A stretch of 64,000 nt of DNA from CAWJEL01 sp964647255 (lineage in GTDB: Bacteria > Chloroflexota > Anaerolineae > CG2-30-64-16): NCBI GenBank assembly GCA_964647255.1, contig CAZYGI010000014.1, positions 4,606 to 68,605 of the forward strand, given 5' to 3'. The translations under genes and the position numbers were made by a program. This document shows, piece by piece, positions 36,046 to 44,416 of the stretch (positions are counted from its first letter, which is position 1; each line of letters begins with the position of its first letter). The notes under the pieces were generated by a model, which searched no databases, was not told the origin of the DNA, and saw only the letters and a program-made list of their open reading frames with translations.

Positions 36046-37220
36046 GCAGCACCACCATGCCGCGCAAGCGGGGCTTCTCCTTCGTGAGGCTGGCGAACGC
36101 CGCAGTAAACTTGATTGATGGGCCGGTGGTCGTGCTCGGCGGGCTGATGCTCTTGGGGGTCGCCACCGGAATTGCCCGGCTCGTCACCGGACTCGGATCT
36201 TCCACCGGCTTGAATGACGGCTATGCGTGGGGCCTGTGGATTGGGTTCGACTTCACCATGATCGCCCTATCCGGCGCCGGGTTCACCATGGCCGCAGTGG
36301 TGCACATCTTCCACCTGAATCAATTCAAGCCCGCGATGCGTCCTGCCGTTCTCGCCGGGCTGCTGGGCTACATCGGCGTGTTGGTCCTGCTCATCCTGGA
36401 CTTGGGCCGGCCGGATCGCTTTTACGGGTTCATGATCTCGTGGAACTTGCACTCGCCACTGTTCGAAATCTGCTGGTGCGTGCTGCTGTACTCGATGGTG
36501 CTGTTCGTCGAAAACGCGCCGCCCATTTTCGAGGGCCTGCGGATGGGCAAGGTAGCCCACCTTGTCGAGCGGTTCATCACGCCCGTTGTGATCATCGGCG
36601 TGACGCTGTCTTCGTTGCACCAGTCAACCCTGGGCACGCTGTACCTGGCGATGCCTTACCGGCTGCACGAGTTCTGGTTCTCGCCGATCCTGCCCCTCCA
36701 CTTCTTCACGTCGTCCGTGATGGCGGGGCTGAGCCTGGCGGTGGTCACTTACCTGGTGGCGAACAACATCCGCAAGACCCAGCCCAACCTGCGTGTGGCG
36801 AGCGGGCTGGCGCACGGCGCCGCGTGGGCCGGCGTCGTTTACCTGGCGCTCAAGATCGGCGATGCGATCGTCGCCGGGCACGTGCCGGGGCTGCTGACCA
36901 ATACCCCGATGGCAACTTTGTGGCGCACCGAGTTGTTCCTGGGGGCGATCGTCCCGGTGATCCTGCTGTTGATCCCATCCGTGCGAGCCAGCCGCCGCGG
37001 CCTGTGGCTCGGAACGGGGCTCTTCCTGGCGGGGGTCCTGCTGAACCGCTTCGATTGCACACTCTTTGCCCAGACCGGCCGGGCGGGCACCGCCTACGCG
37101 CCGAGCATCATGGAATGGGTCTCGACGATCGGAATTATCGCCGGTGTGGCGCTGGCCTGGTACCTGGCCGTAAAACTCCTGCCGGTGCTGGAGGGCGAGC
37201 ATCACCCGGCAGAAGAATAG
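36042..37220 (+). CDS. NrfD/HybB-type integral membrane quinone protein
   Basis: The 392-residue protein has about ten hydrophobic helices and HybB-type landmarks: NDGYAWGLWIGFDF in an early helix, LDLGRPDRFYGFMISWN after the fourth, and SSLHQSTLGTLY further on. NrfD/PsrC proteins exchange electrons with menaquinone and pass them to the partner [4Fe-4S] subunit. With the octaheme cytochrome this would form a quinone:cytochrome oxidoreductase. No molybdopterin or hydrogenase catalytic subunit is encoded next to it. Confidence 0.93.
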   Translation: MSSTTMPRKRGFSFVRLANAAVNLIDGPVVVLGGLMLLGVATGIARLVTGLGSSTGLNDGYAWGLWIGFDFTMIALSGAGFTMAAVVHIFHLNQFKPAMRPAVLAGLLGYIGVLVLLILDLGRPDRFYGFMISWNLHSPLFEICWCVLLYSMVLFVENAPPIFEGLRMGKVAHLVERFITPVVIIGVTLSSLHQSTLGTLYLAMPYRLHEFWFSPILPLHFFTSSVMAGLSLAVVTYLVANNIRKTQPNLRVASGLAHGAAWAGVVYLALKIGDAIVAGHVPGLLTNTPMATLWRTELFLGAIVPVILLLIPSVRASRRGLWLGTGLFLAGVLLNRFDCTLFAQTGRAGTAYAPSIMEWVSTIGIIAGVALAWYLAVKLLPVLEGEHHPAEE

Positions 37221-37235
37221 CTGATCTGAACCAAT

Positions 37236-37275
37236 GCGCAAAGGTGCGGCGTGCCGGCACGCCGCACCTTTGCGC
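37236..37275. terminator. Perfect 40-bp palindrome
   Basis: Two 20-nt arms, beginning GCGCAAAGGTGCGG, meet with no loop. It lies 16 bp after the NrfD stop and may be a terminator, though the T tract is missing, or a mobile or protein-binding palindrome. Confidence 0.7.
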
Positions 37276-37318
37276 GTCCGGATCCGCAGGCGGAATTTCT
37301 GATCGCGGGGAGACTTGT

Positions 37319-37347
37319 TTGACGGCGAAGGCGTCGGGGCATATACT
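37319..37347 (+). promoter_or_regulatory. Promoter of the phosphate-transport pair
   Basis: TTGACG (37319-37324), a 17-nt spacer and TATACT (37342-37347). It lies downstream of an in-frame ATG at 37315, so translation must start later, at the GTG at 37396. Confidence 0.65.
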
Positions 37348-37395
37348 CTTTTCGATCTCTTGATCTTGGTCCCCAGATTTCTTTCGGAGGCACTT

Positions 37396-38022
37396 GTGAG
37401 ATTGTCGCTTCTTCCTGTTCAGGTTAAGTTCTTCGATCACTTCCAGGCCGCCAGCGCGAACCTCCTGGAAACTGCCCGTCTGCTGCAGAAATTACTCGAT
37501 GACTATCATGACGTGGACGAAGTCGTCGCCCAGATCACCGAGCTGGAGCATAAGGGCGATTTCATCGTCCACGACGTGACCAACCTGCTCCCCCGCACGC
37601 TGATCACACCGTTTGACGCCGACGACATCAAGCGCCTGATCGACGCGATAGACGATGCCGTGGATACGGTGCACCAGGCCGCAACCCGGCTTTCCATCTA
37701 CCAGGTGACCGAGGTCAAGAAGCCGGCGCGGCGCCTGGCCCGCCTGATCGTTGAAGGCGCCGCTGAGCTGGAGCTGGCGGTCAGGTCGCTCCACGACAAG
37801 AAGCTCTACCCCGAGGTCAAGCAGCGCCTCGTCCAGATCAATACGCTCGAAAACACGGGCGATCGCGTGCTGGAAGAAGGCCTGCGGAACCTGGTCGAGC
37901 GCCGCGAGGACGTCTTTGATTTCATGCGTTGGAAAGAAATCTACGAGCTGCTCGAACAATCCACCGACCGGCTGGAAGACGCCGCGGACGTGATCGAGAG
38001 GGTGATGATCGCCAATGCCTGA
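37396..38022 (+). CDS. DUF47 / PhoU-like accessory protein
   Basis: The 208-residue all-helical protein belongs to the DUF47 family (TIGR00153-like), with DDVVAQITELEHKGD-like and RWKEIYELLEQSTDRLEDAADV helices that carry the E/DxxxD metal-binding patterns. Such proteins pair with PiT permeases and probably control phosphate uptake. The start is GTG with TCGGAGG upstream; the product then has the usual family length. The stop overlaps the permease gene by 8 bp. Confidence 0.9.
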   Translation: MRLSLLPVQVKFFDHFQAASANLLETARLLQKLLDDYHDVDEVVAQITELEHKGDFIVHDVTNLLPRTLITPFDADDIKRLIDAIDDAVDTVHQAATRLSIYQVTEVKKPARRLARLIVEGAAELELAVRSLHDKKLYPEVKQRLVQINTLENTGDRVLEEGLRNLVERREDVFDFMRWKEIYELLEQSTDRLEDAADVIERVMIANA

Positions 38023-39049
38023 CCTCACGCTGATCTCCGTCGTTGCGATTATCACGGTGGCGTTGGCCTTCGACTTCGTGAACGGGTTCCACGATGCCGC
38101 CAATTCAATTGCGACCGTGGTCTCGACCCGTGTGCTGACGCCGTTGCAGGGCGTGGCCTGGGCCGCGTTCTTCAATTTTGTCGCAGCGTTCACCTTCGGC
38201 ACCGCAGTGGCGCACACCATCGGCGCGGGCATGGTAGATATTCATCAGGTAGATAACCTGGTCATCTTCTGTGGCTTGCTGGGGGCGATCGCGTGGGACC
38301 TGTTCACCTGGCGCGTGGGATTACCGACGAGCTCATCGCATGCGCTGATCGGCGGCTACGCCGGGGCGGCGATCGTCAAGGCCGGCTTCGGGGTTCTTAT
38401 CGTGGGGGGCTGGATCAAGACTGTAGCGTTCATCTTCATCGCGCCGCTCCTGGGGTGGGCGCTGGCGACTGTATTCATCACCGCCATCCTGTGGCTGTTT
38501 CGGAACAAGGCGCCCGGCAGCGTGGACCATATCTTCCGCCGCGGGCAGTTGATCTCCGCGGGCCTGTACAGCCTGGGCCACGGCACCAACGATGCCCAGA
38601 AGACGATGGGCATCATCGCCAGCCTGCTCTTCACCATCCCGACTTACCGTCACCTGGTGTCGGATGCCAGCGGCAGGTTGGTCATCCCGTTCTGGATCGT
38701 GCTGATGGCCCATGCCGCGATCGCATCTGGCACGCTCTCGGGCGGCTGGCGGATCATTCACACGATGGGCAGCAAGATCACCAAATTGGTGCCGATGGGC
38801 GGCTTCGCTGCGGAGACCGCCGGCGCGGCCACCATTTTCGCTTCGACCGCGTTGGGCATCCCGGTTTCGACAACCCATGTCATCACCGGCGCCATCGTGG
38901 GTGTCGGCTCGATCCAACGGCGCCGCGCCGTGCGTTGGGGCGTCGCGGGGCAGATCGTGTGGGCCTGGCTGTTCACGATCCCGGCGGCGGCCGCGGTCGC
39001 CGCACTGGCTTATCTGATCGGCTCATGGTTGGTGCGGCTCGGCGGATAA
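38015..39049 (+). CDS. PiT-family inorganic phosphate permease
   Basis: The 344-residue membrane protein has about ten helices and the two PiT signature repeats: FVNGFHDAANSIATVV at the N-terminus and GHGTNDAQKTMGII after the central loop. It imports phosphate with H+ or Na+. Overlap with the DUF47 gene and a shared promoter make this a clear two-gene operon, closed by the terminator at 39076-39110. Confidence 0.95.
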   Translation: MPDLTLISVVAIITVALAFDFVNGFHDAANSIATVVSTRVLTPLQGVAWAAFFNFVAAFTFGTAVAHTIGAGMVDIHQVDNLVIFCGLLGAIAWDLFTWRVGLPTSSSHALIGGYAGAAIVKAGFGVLIVGGWIKTVAFIFIAPLLGWALATVFITAILWLFRNKAPGSVDHIFRRGQLISAGLYSLGHGTNDAQKTMGIIASLLFTIPTYRHLVSDASGRLVIPFWIVLMAHAAIASGTLSGGWRIIHTMGSKITKLVPMGGFAAETAGAATIFASTALGIPVSTTHVITGAIVGVGSIQRRRAVRWGVAGQIVWAWLFTIPAAAAVAALAYLIGSWLVRLGG

Positions 39050-39075
39050 CCGGCTGCTGGCTGGCGCACAAAAAA

Positions 39076-39110
39076 GGGCTGCGACGCTTGATGCGTTGTA
39101 GCCCTTTTTA
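39076..39110 (+). terminator. Rho-independent terminator after the phosphate permease
   Basis: GGGCTGCGACGC pairs (one G-T) with GCGTTGTAGCCC around a 5-nt loop, followed by TTTTTATT. An A tract precedes it. Confidence 0.92.
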
Positions 39111-39130
39111 TTCGCGTCTCATTCAAATAA

Positions 39131-39180
39131 AGCTGGATTCGAGCTTTCAGGTGGTCTCCCGCCGGCTAAAGCTTCGATTC
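39131..39180. repeat. Degenerate palindromic repeat, copy 1
   Basis: The right half contains CCGGCTAAAGCTTCGATTCC and the left half is its degenerate inverted copy. A related copy is at 55352-55420. Confidence 0.45.
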
Positions 39181-39252
39181 CGATGCGCTATTTGAACGGT
39201 ATTGATCCTAAAGGAGGCTCCGCGCAGCCTCCAATCCGCAACGTACCTGCAG

Positions 39253-39675
39253 CTACGCGACCAAGACCGCCTTGAGCTCAATCTCCGGCACTGCGGCCAG
39301 GGCCTTCGAGACCGGGCAGCCCGCCTTGGCCTGTGCGGCAAAATCCTGGAACGCCGCGTCGTCCAGCCCCGGAACCTCGGCTTCGCAATGCAGCTCGATC
39401 TTGCTGATCGTCGGGCCGGCGGTCAGGTGTACCTTAGCCACGGTGTGGATGCGGGTCGGCTTGAAGCCCTTGCCCGACAGCAGGGCGGAGAGGAACATCG
39501 AATAGCAGCCCGCGTGCGCTGCGCCGATCAGCTCCTCGGGATTGGTGCCCTTCTCTTCCTCAAAACGGGACGCAAAGGTGAACGGTCCCTCAAAATAGCC
39601 GCTGCCGAGCTTCATCGTGCCGCTGCCCTCGCGCAGCGTGCCCTTCCAGGTTGCCTCTGAATTACGAAGCGCCAT
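39253..39675 (-). CDS. OsmC-family peroxiredoxin
   Basis: The 140-residue protein has the two catalytic cysteines of OsmC: Cys57 in AAHAGCYSM and Cys120 in AKAGCPVS. The N-terminal NSEATWKGTLREGSG is typical of the family. It should reduce organic hydroperoxides in the cytoplasm. The ATG at 39673-39675 follows AAAGGAGG. It is the last gene of the minus-strand run and probably has its own promoter in the 149-bp gap before it. Confidence 0.95.
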   Translation of the reverse strand: MALRNSEATWKGTLREGSGTMKLGSGYFEGPFTFASRFEEEKGTNPEELIGAAHAGCYSMFLSALLSGKGFKPTRIHTVAKVHLTAGPTISKIELHCEAEVPGLDDAAFQDFAAQAKAGCPVSKALAAVPEIELKAVLVA

Positions 39676-39824
39676 GATATTTCCTCCTTTGATGGGTTGA
39701 CTTTTTCCGGGACGGCCCCACTGCCAGGTAAGTGTTCCCTGGTGGATGGCGGTCCGTTGCAAATCCAGAATAGTTTGCCTCACAAGCGACCGGCGGTCAG
39801 TAACGCAGCATTCAAATTCGACTC

Positions 39825-40598
39825 TTATTCCAACGCAAAGCTGACCGTGACCCGCGCAGTGATGCTGATCTGGCCCGGCGCCAGTGTGCCTTCGGTTGCG
39901 GCAGCCGCATCTCCCGCGTTCTGCACAACGTTCTGGGTCATGCCGAGGGCGCTGGCACTGCCCCACCACGCGCCGTAGCCCGACCACCACCCGCTCTGCT
40001 CCTCGCTGATCGCGTAAGGCTCGCCGACTTTCTGGCCCAGTTCCGCGGCCATGGCGACAGCTTTCTCCCGCGCGGCCCGGATCGCCAGGGCCCGCGCCTC
40101 ATCCTTATGTTTGCGCAGCTCAGTGGTGCGGAACTGGATGCCATGCACATAGTTCGCACCGGCATCCAGCACGTCGGTGAGCAGATCTTCGAAATGCGAG
40201 AGGTCCTTCAGTGTGATCATGATGGTCTGGCGCACGAAGTAGCCCACGAAATCGCGCTGTTCATAGCTATCACGGTAGCGGGGCTCGATGCTGATGTGAT
40301 CGGTTTGGATCTCCTTGGCCGTGACGCCGAGTTTCGCGGCCGCGGCTAATACCTTCGCCACGCGGTCGTCGTTAAGGCTCTTGGCAACGCGCAGTTGCTT
40401 GTCTGAGGTTTCCACACCGAGGGTCACGACAACCTCATCCGGGATGACCTTGACATCGGCCTCACCGGACACCGTGATCAGGCGCGGCTCAACGCGGTTC
40501 GAGGGGCCCAACGTTTGCGCACCTGCCGGCGTAACACCGCCGACACCGATCGACAGGATGGTCAGGACACACATTGCGATGGCGAGATGCGACCTCAT
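39825..40598 (-). CDS. SIMPL-domain (DUF541) secreted protein
   Basis: The 257-residue protein has a signal peptide (1-27, ending PAGAQT). A DUF541 domain follows, with ITVSGEADVKVIPDEVVVTLGVET, TDHISIEP and the later ALAIRAAREKAVAMAAELG helix. SIMPL proteins are exported and form oligomers; their function is unclear, although some help stress resistance. The ATG follows GAGGAGGGA. It is 20 bp downstream of the nucleoside kinase gene. Confidence 0.92.
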   Translation of the reverse strand: MRSHLAIAMCVLTILSIGVGGVTPAGAQTLGPSNRVEPRLITVSGEADVKVIPDEVVVTLGVETSDKQLRVAKSLNDDRVAKVLAAAAKLGVTAKEIQTDHISIEPRYRDSYEQRDFVGYFVRQTIMITLKDLSHFEDLLTDVLDAGANYVHGIQFRTTELRKHKDEARALAIRAAREKAVAMAAELGQKVGEPYAISEEQSGWWSGYGAWWGSASALGMTQNVVQNAGDAAAATEGTLAPGQISITARVTVSFALE

Positions 40599-40618
40599 GA
40601 TTTCCCTCCTCGCTTTCC

Positions 40619-42343
40619 CTATCGTGCCGCAAAACTCTCCAGGTTCGAGCCGCCAACGAACTCCCGCAGGATCGAATTGTCGGGGATCGGGTCAACCGGC
40701 ACGGGCGTGAACCATTGCAGGAAGGCAAGCAGCCGTTTGGCTTCCACATAGCCCGGCGTGCCCGGCTCGATCTGCAGCAGAAGCGGCTCGGCGAACGGCT
40801 TGAGCGCGGCCAGCTCGTACACCAGCGCCGAGTTGAACATCACGTCGGCGTTTTCCTGGTACGGGAAGATATAGGCCCGCTCCCCGCGGTGCACGCTCTC
40901 CCACCGGCCAATGGTGTCCGCCGCCGAGTAGCCGCGCGTTCGCGCGTCCCGAACGATGCGCCGGATCAGCCGGGTGTCGGTCGTGGGGACGCGGTCGTAG
41001 CGGTCAATATTGAGCTGCGTCAGCGCGGAGGCGTAGATGCGGAAGATGCGCTCGGCCGGGATGGCTGGGAGCAAATTGGGGTTCAGCCCGTGGATGCCCT
41101 CGGCGATCAAGACCTGATCCGGTCCGAGGCGGAGGGTCACGCCCGGCTCGCGCAGCCCGGTGACGAAGTTGAACTTCGGCAGGGCCGCCTCTTCCCCGGC
41201 CATCAACTGGATGAGGTTACGGTTCAGCAGCGCCAGATCGAGCGCTTCCAGCGCCTCGAAGTTGAAGTGGCCCTGCTCGTCGCGCGGGGTCAGATCACGG
41301 TTCACGAAATAATTGTCGAGCTCCACCGCGACGGGCCGGACGCCGTTCGCCAGCAGTTGCACCGCCAGCCGGCGGGAGAAGGTCGTCTTGCCCGACGACG
41401 ACGGCCCGGCGATCAACACCAGCCGCACCTGGTCGCGCCGCTCGGCGATCTGGGTGGCGATGCGCGCGATGCGCTGCTCGTGCAGCGCCTCGGCCACCAG
41501 AATGATCTCGCCGGTGCGGCCGGCCTGGATCGCATCGTCCAGCGTACCGACGTCCTCGATGCCCAGCAGGTGCAGGGTATGGCCGTACTCGCGGAAGACG
41601 TGGATCAGCTTGGGATAGTCCACCGCCGGCTCCAACTCCAGGTTGGCGGCGCGGGTGGGGAAACGCAGGATGAAGCCGGGCAGATACGGGATCAGCCCGA
41701 AATAGCGCAGATAGCCGGTTGAGGGCGTCATGTAGCCGTGGAAGTAGTTGCTGACCCCCCGCAGCTCGTAGAGCACCAGGAAATCCTTGCGTCGGTACTT
41801 CAGCAAGCGCACCATGTCGGCGTCGCCGCGCTGGCGGAAGCGCTCCACCGCGTCGGTCAGCGGCACGCGCTGCTTGCCGATCGGTTCGTCCGCGGCCGCG
41901 ATCTCCTGCATCCGCGCCTCGATCCGCGCCAACTCCTCCGGGGTGAACGGCTCGCGGCCTTCCACCTGGCAGTAGTAGCCGCCGAACGTCACCGAGTGAT
42001 CCACGTTCAGCCGGGCTTCGGGGAAAAGCTCTTGCACCGCGACGACTAGCAGGAAGGTGAGCGACCGGCGGTAGATGCGGCTGCCGTCGCGGTCGTCCAT
42101 GCCGAGCGGCGTCACCTCCACGTCGCGTTCGATGCGGACGGAGAGCTCGCGCAGCTCATCATCCATCAGCGCGGCAACGATCGGCGACGGCCAGGGCCGG
42201 TCGGCCCCCGCGGCGCGGATGTACTGTTCCAGCTCCGTCCCGACCGGCGCCTCGTAGCTGCGGCCATCGGCAAGCTTCACCTGGGCCGTCGTACGCGGCT
42301 GCGCAGGGTGGACGAGAACGGTAGGTAGAGTAGATGGTCTCAT
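40619..42343 (-). CDS. Uridine-kinase-like nucleoside kinase with TGS-type N-terminus
   Basis: The 574-residue protein starts with a ThrRS-like TGS segment (KLADGRSYEAPVGTELEQYI). An alanyl/threonyl-tRNA-synthetase-SAD-like region (about 80-200) with SVTFGGYYCQVEG follows. A P-loop kinase domain has GPSSSGKTTFSRRLA (near residue 315) and ELDNYFVNRDLTPRD. This architecture is annotated as uridine kinase or nucleoside kinase; the true substrate is unproven. The start at 42343 overlaps the stop of the EamA gene (ATGA); an upstream extension would lie inside that gene in another frame. Confidence 0.85.
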   Translation of the reverse strand: MRPSTLPTVLVHPAQPRTTAQVKLADGRSYEAPVGTELEQYIRAAGADRPWPSPIVAALMDDELRELSVRIERDVEVTPLGMDDRDGSRIYRRSLTFLLVVAVQELFPEARLNVDHSVTFGGYYCQVEGREPFTPEELARIEARMQEIAAADEPIGKQRVPLTDAVERFRQRGDADMVRLLKYRRKDFLVLYELRGVSNYFHGYMTPSTGYLRYFGLIPYLPGFILRFPTRAANLELEPAVDYPKLIHVFREYGHTLHLLGIEDVGTLDDAIQAGRTGEIILVAEALHEQRIARIATQIAERRDQVRLVLIAGPSSSGKTTFSRRLAVQLLANGVRPVAVELDNYFVNRDLTPRDEQGHFNFEALEALDLALLNRNLIQLMAGEEAALPKFNFVTGLREPGVTLRLGPDQVLIAEGIHGLNPNLLPAIPAERIFRIYASALTQLNIDRYDRVPTTDTRLIRRIVRDARTRGYSAADTIGRWESVHRGERAYIFPYQENADVMFNSALVYELAALKPFAEPLLLQIEPGTPGYVEAKRLLAFLQWFTPVPVDPIPDNSILREFVGGSNLESFAAR

Positions 42344-43218
42344 ATCAACACCAGCGCGATCCCCACCAGCGCGACCAGCGCGCCGGCGATTTCGTTCGGC
42401 TGCAGCATCTGGCGGAAGAACAGCATCCCCAGGAGCACGCCGCCCGTCACTTCCTGGGTGGCGATCAAGTTGGCGGCGGTGGCGTGCATCCGCCGGAGTG
42501 CGGCGTTGTAGAGCGTGTGCCCCGCGGCCAGCGGCAGCAGCCCCGCGCCGATCAGCGCGGCGACCGACCGGGGCGTGTACGCGGCCGGGGTCAAGCGCAG
42601 CGCGGCCGCGGGCAGCGCCCACAGCGCGGCCAGGGCGTACACCGTCCCCGCGTAGGTGAACAGGCCATAGCGCTCCCGCTGCGAACGCCCTGCGACCGAG
42701 TAGAGCGCGTACATCAGGCCCGAAGCCAGCGCCAGCAGATCGCCCACGAGCATGCGGCTGTTCATGCGCGGCTCAAAACCCGCCACGATCGCGATCCCCG
42801 CGACGGTGACGAGCACCCCGGCCCATTTGCGGGGCGCGACCGGCTCATGCAGGAACAGCGCCGAGAAGAGCGTCACGAAAACCGGCGCGGTGTAGATCAG
42901 CGCCAGCGTGTGCGCGATGGTCGTGAAGCTGAGCGCGGCGATGTAGCAGACAAAATGCAGCGCCGTGATCAGCCCAATGCCGGCAAAGCGGGGCAGCTCG
43001 CGGCGCGGGGGAAAGGGCGCCTGGCGCGTCAGCCGGGCTAAAAGCACGATGGCCGCCGCCGCAACGATCAGCCGGCCAACGGTGATCTCAAAAGCGCTGA
43101 GCGGCGCGGCCCACAGCACCAGGACAGATGCCGTCGAGAACGCCCCCGTGGCCGCCGCCGCCAGCCACACACCCTGCCGCGAGGGCACCGCCGGGCCAGA
43201 AGGGTTGCGGGGCGCCAC
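42340..43218 (-). CDS. EamA/DMT-family transporter
   Basis: The 292-residue protein has about ten membrane helices in two EamA repeats, with typical segments LWAAPLSAFEITVGRLIVAA and LFLHEPVAPRKWAGVLVTVAG. DMT exporters move amino acids or metabolites; the substrate is unknown. It lies 4 bp after the 40-residue membrane peptide and overlaps the kinase gene by 4 bp. Confidence 0.9.
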   Translation of the reverse strand: MAPRNPSGPAVPSRQGVWLAAAATGAFSTASVLVLWAAPLSAFEITVGRLIVAAAAIVLLARLTRQAPFPPRRELPRFAGIGLITALHFVCYIAALSFTTIAHTLALIYTAPVFVTLFSALFLHEPVAPRKWAGVLVTVAGIAIVAGFEPRMNSRMLVGDLLALASGLMYALYSVAGRSQRERYGLFTYAGTVYALAALWALPAAALRLTPAAYTPRSVAALIGAGLLPLAAGHTLYNAALRRMHATAANLIATQEVTGGVLLGMLFFRQMLQPNEIAGALVALVGIALVLI

Positions 43219-43222
43219 GCGC

Positions 43223-43345
43223 TCAACTGCCGGGCAGCGCCGGCAGCACCATGAACAAAATCATGCTCAACACGATAATCACCGAAACGGCCAGGAACAA
43301 GATCATGCGCCAGTCTCTACGCTGCGGCGCTTTCTTACGAGCCAT
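43223..43345 (-). CDS. 40-residue membrane peptide
   Basis: The short product starts MARKKAPQRRDWRM and has one hydrophobic helix (about 15-37). The basic N-terminus should stay in the cytoplasm. The ATG at 43343-43345 lies 38 nt below a full-consensus promoter, which supports expression. I do not recognise a named family. It heads the transporter-kinase operon. Confidence 0.65.
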   Translation of the reverse strand: MARKKAPQRRDWRMILFLAVSVIIVLSMILFMVLPALPGS

Positions 43346-43382
43346 AGTGAAACTACCTTTCCGATTCAGAATGCTGACGGGG

Positions 43383-43411
43383 ATTATAGCCACGACCCGA
43401 ACCGCTGTCAA
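43383..43411 (-). promoter_or_regulatory. Full-consensus sigma-A promoter of the 43345-to-40619 operon
   Basis: TTGACA (43406-43411 on the minus strand), a 17-nt spacer and TATAAT (43383-43388) match the consensus at all twelve positions. Confidence 0.9.
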
Positions 43412-43458
43412 AGCCATCGGCAAACTGCGTCCGATTTTTGCCGATTTTCCCAGTGTAT

Positions 43459-43487
43459 TTGACGGCGCGGCACATGTGCTGTAATAT
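43459..43487 (+). promoter_or_regulatory. Promoter of the LysM gene
   Basis: TTGACG (43459-43464), a 17-nt spacer and TAATAT (43482-43487). The spacer contains the palindrome GCACATGTGC (43470-43479), a possible operator. A GC-rich leader of about 130 nt separates it from the LysM start; I see no known riboswitch in it. Confidence 0.65.
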
Positions 43488-43623
43488 CATTGGTGCTAAC
43501 CTCTTGAAGCACCCGGGCCGGTCAATGGGCCGAACGGGAAAATCACGTCTGGCAAGAGGGCATAACCTGACGCAGCCCCGGCAACTCGCGGGCGCGTCCC
43601 CTGAACTGAGGAGTTATTATCTC

Positions 43624-44211
43624 ATGGCAGAACCCAAATCGCTGTTGGATCGCATCGGTGACGCCCTGAAGGGCGATGAGCAGAAGAAAGAAACGGCCCA
43701 GCCGGCGCCGGCGCCGGTCCCGGCGGCAGTTGCGGCGCCCGTCGCGGCGCACGTTGAAGAAGCGAAGCAAGCCATCTCCCAGGCCTCCGAGGCCGCGCAG
43801 CAAGCGGCCGACGCCGCGAAGCAACAGGTCGCAGAACTGCGCAGCAAGCTCGCCGACAAGGATCACGAGCTCACGCAGAAGACGTGGGAGCTCACTAAGA
43901 AAGAGCGCGAGCTGACCGACAATGTCGCCGCCCTGGCCGAGAAAGACAAGGAGATCGCCTCGCTGCAGGCGGCCCTGAAGGCAGCCCAGGACGAATTGAC
44001 CCACCTGCGCGAGCAGGCACAGACCGTCGGCCGATCGGTCGCCTCCGCGGCCGCGCGCACCTACACGGTGAAGCCCGGCGACAGCCTGAGCGTCATCGCC
44101 AAGGCCGTCTACGGCGACGCCGGCCGTTGGCCCGAAATCTTCGAGGCGAACAAGAACCTTATCAAGGATCCGAAGCTGATCCATCCCGGCCAGGTGCTCC
44201 AGATTCCCTGA
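43624..44211 (+). CDS. LysM-domain protein with long coiled coil
   Basis: The 195-residue protein has an Ala/Pro segment (25-42), a strongly heptad-patterned coiled coil (about 45-137) and one C-terminal LysM domain (145-195) with TYTVKPGDSLSVIAKAVYG and HPGQVLQIP. No signal peptide or membrane helix is visible, so it may be cytoplasmic, like YgaU-type LysM proteins, rather than cell-wall bound. It has its own promoter and terminator and precedes the CHAT-protease gene. Confidence 0.85.
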   Translation: MAEPKSLLDRIGDALKGDEQKKETAQPAPAPVPAAVAAPVAAHVEEAKQAISQASEAAQQAADAAKQQVAELRSKLADKDHELTQKTWELTKKERELTDNVAALAEKDKEIASLQAALKAAQDELTHLREQAQTVGRSVASAAARTYTVKPGDSLSVIAKAVYGDAGRWPEIFEANKNLIKDPKLIHPGQVLQIP

Positions 44212-44265
44212 TCCGGCTTGGGGTGCGGGGATCCGGCCGCTCAAACGGCTGATCCAATAGAACAA

Positions 44266-44308
44266 GGCGGGGATGAGCAGCATCTGCCTCTCATCCCCGC
44301 TGTTTTTT
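44266..44308 (+). terminator. Rho-independent terminator after the LysM gene
   Basis: GCGGGGATGAG pairs with CTCATCCCCGC across a loop region of about 10 nt and is followed by TGTTTTTT. Confidence 0.9.
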
Positions 44309-44349
44309 GCCCTCAGCCAACGGGGATTATCACCGGTTTGATTACTTTA

Positions 44350-44358
44350 TGGTATACT
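44350..44358 (+). promoter_or_regulatory. Extended -10 promoter of the CHAT gene
   Basis: TG-n-TATACT (44350-44358) lies 58 nt upstream of the ATG, with no good -35. Confidence 0.45.
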
Positions 44359-44416
44359 TGGCCCTGCCTTCACGCGCAGCAATGCCAACGGCTGCTTCTG
44401 TGAGCGGAGGTTCGCT

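Noticed and set aside
35140..37220. Assignment as hydrogenase-2 subunits HybA/HybB
   Set aside because: No hydrogenase large or small subunit is nearby; the resemblance is to the general FeS/NrfD class only.
42344..42622. An upstream extension of the nucleoside kinase
   Set aside because: It overlaps the EamA transporter in another frame and has shadow-like composition; the ATGA overlap at 42340-42343 is the better start.
43488..43623. Possible c-di-AMP or c-di-GMP riboswitch before the LysM gene
   Set aside because: I could not find the conserved core sequences of either class; only general GC-rich pairing is visible.
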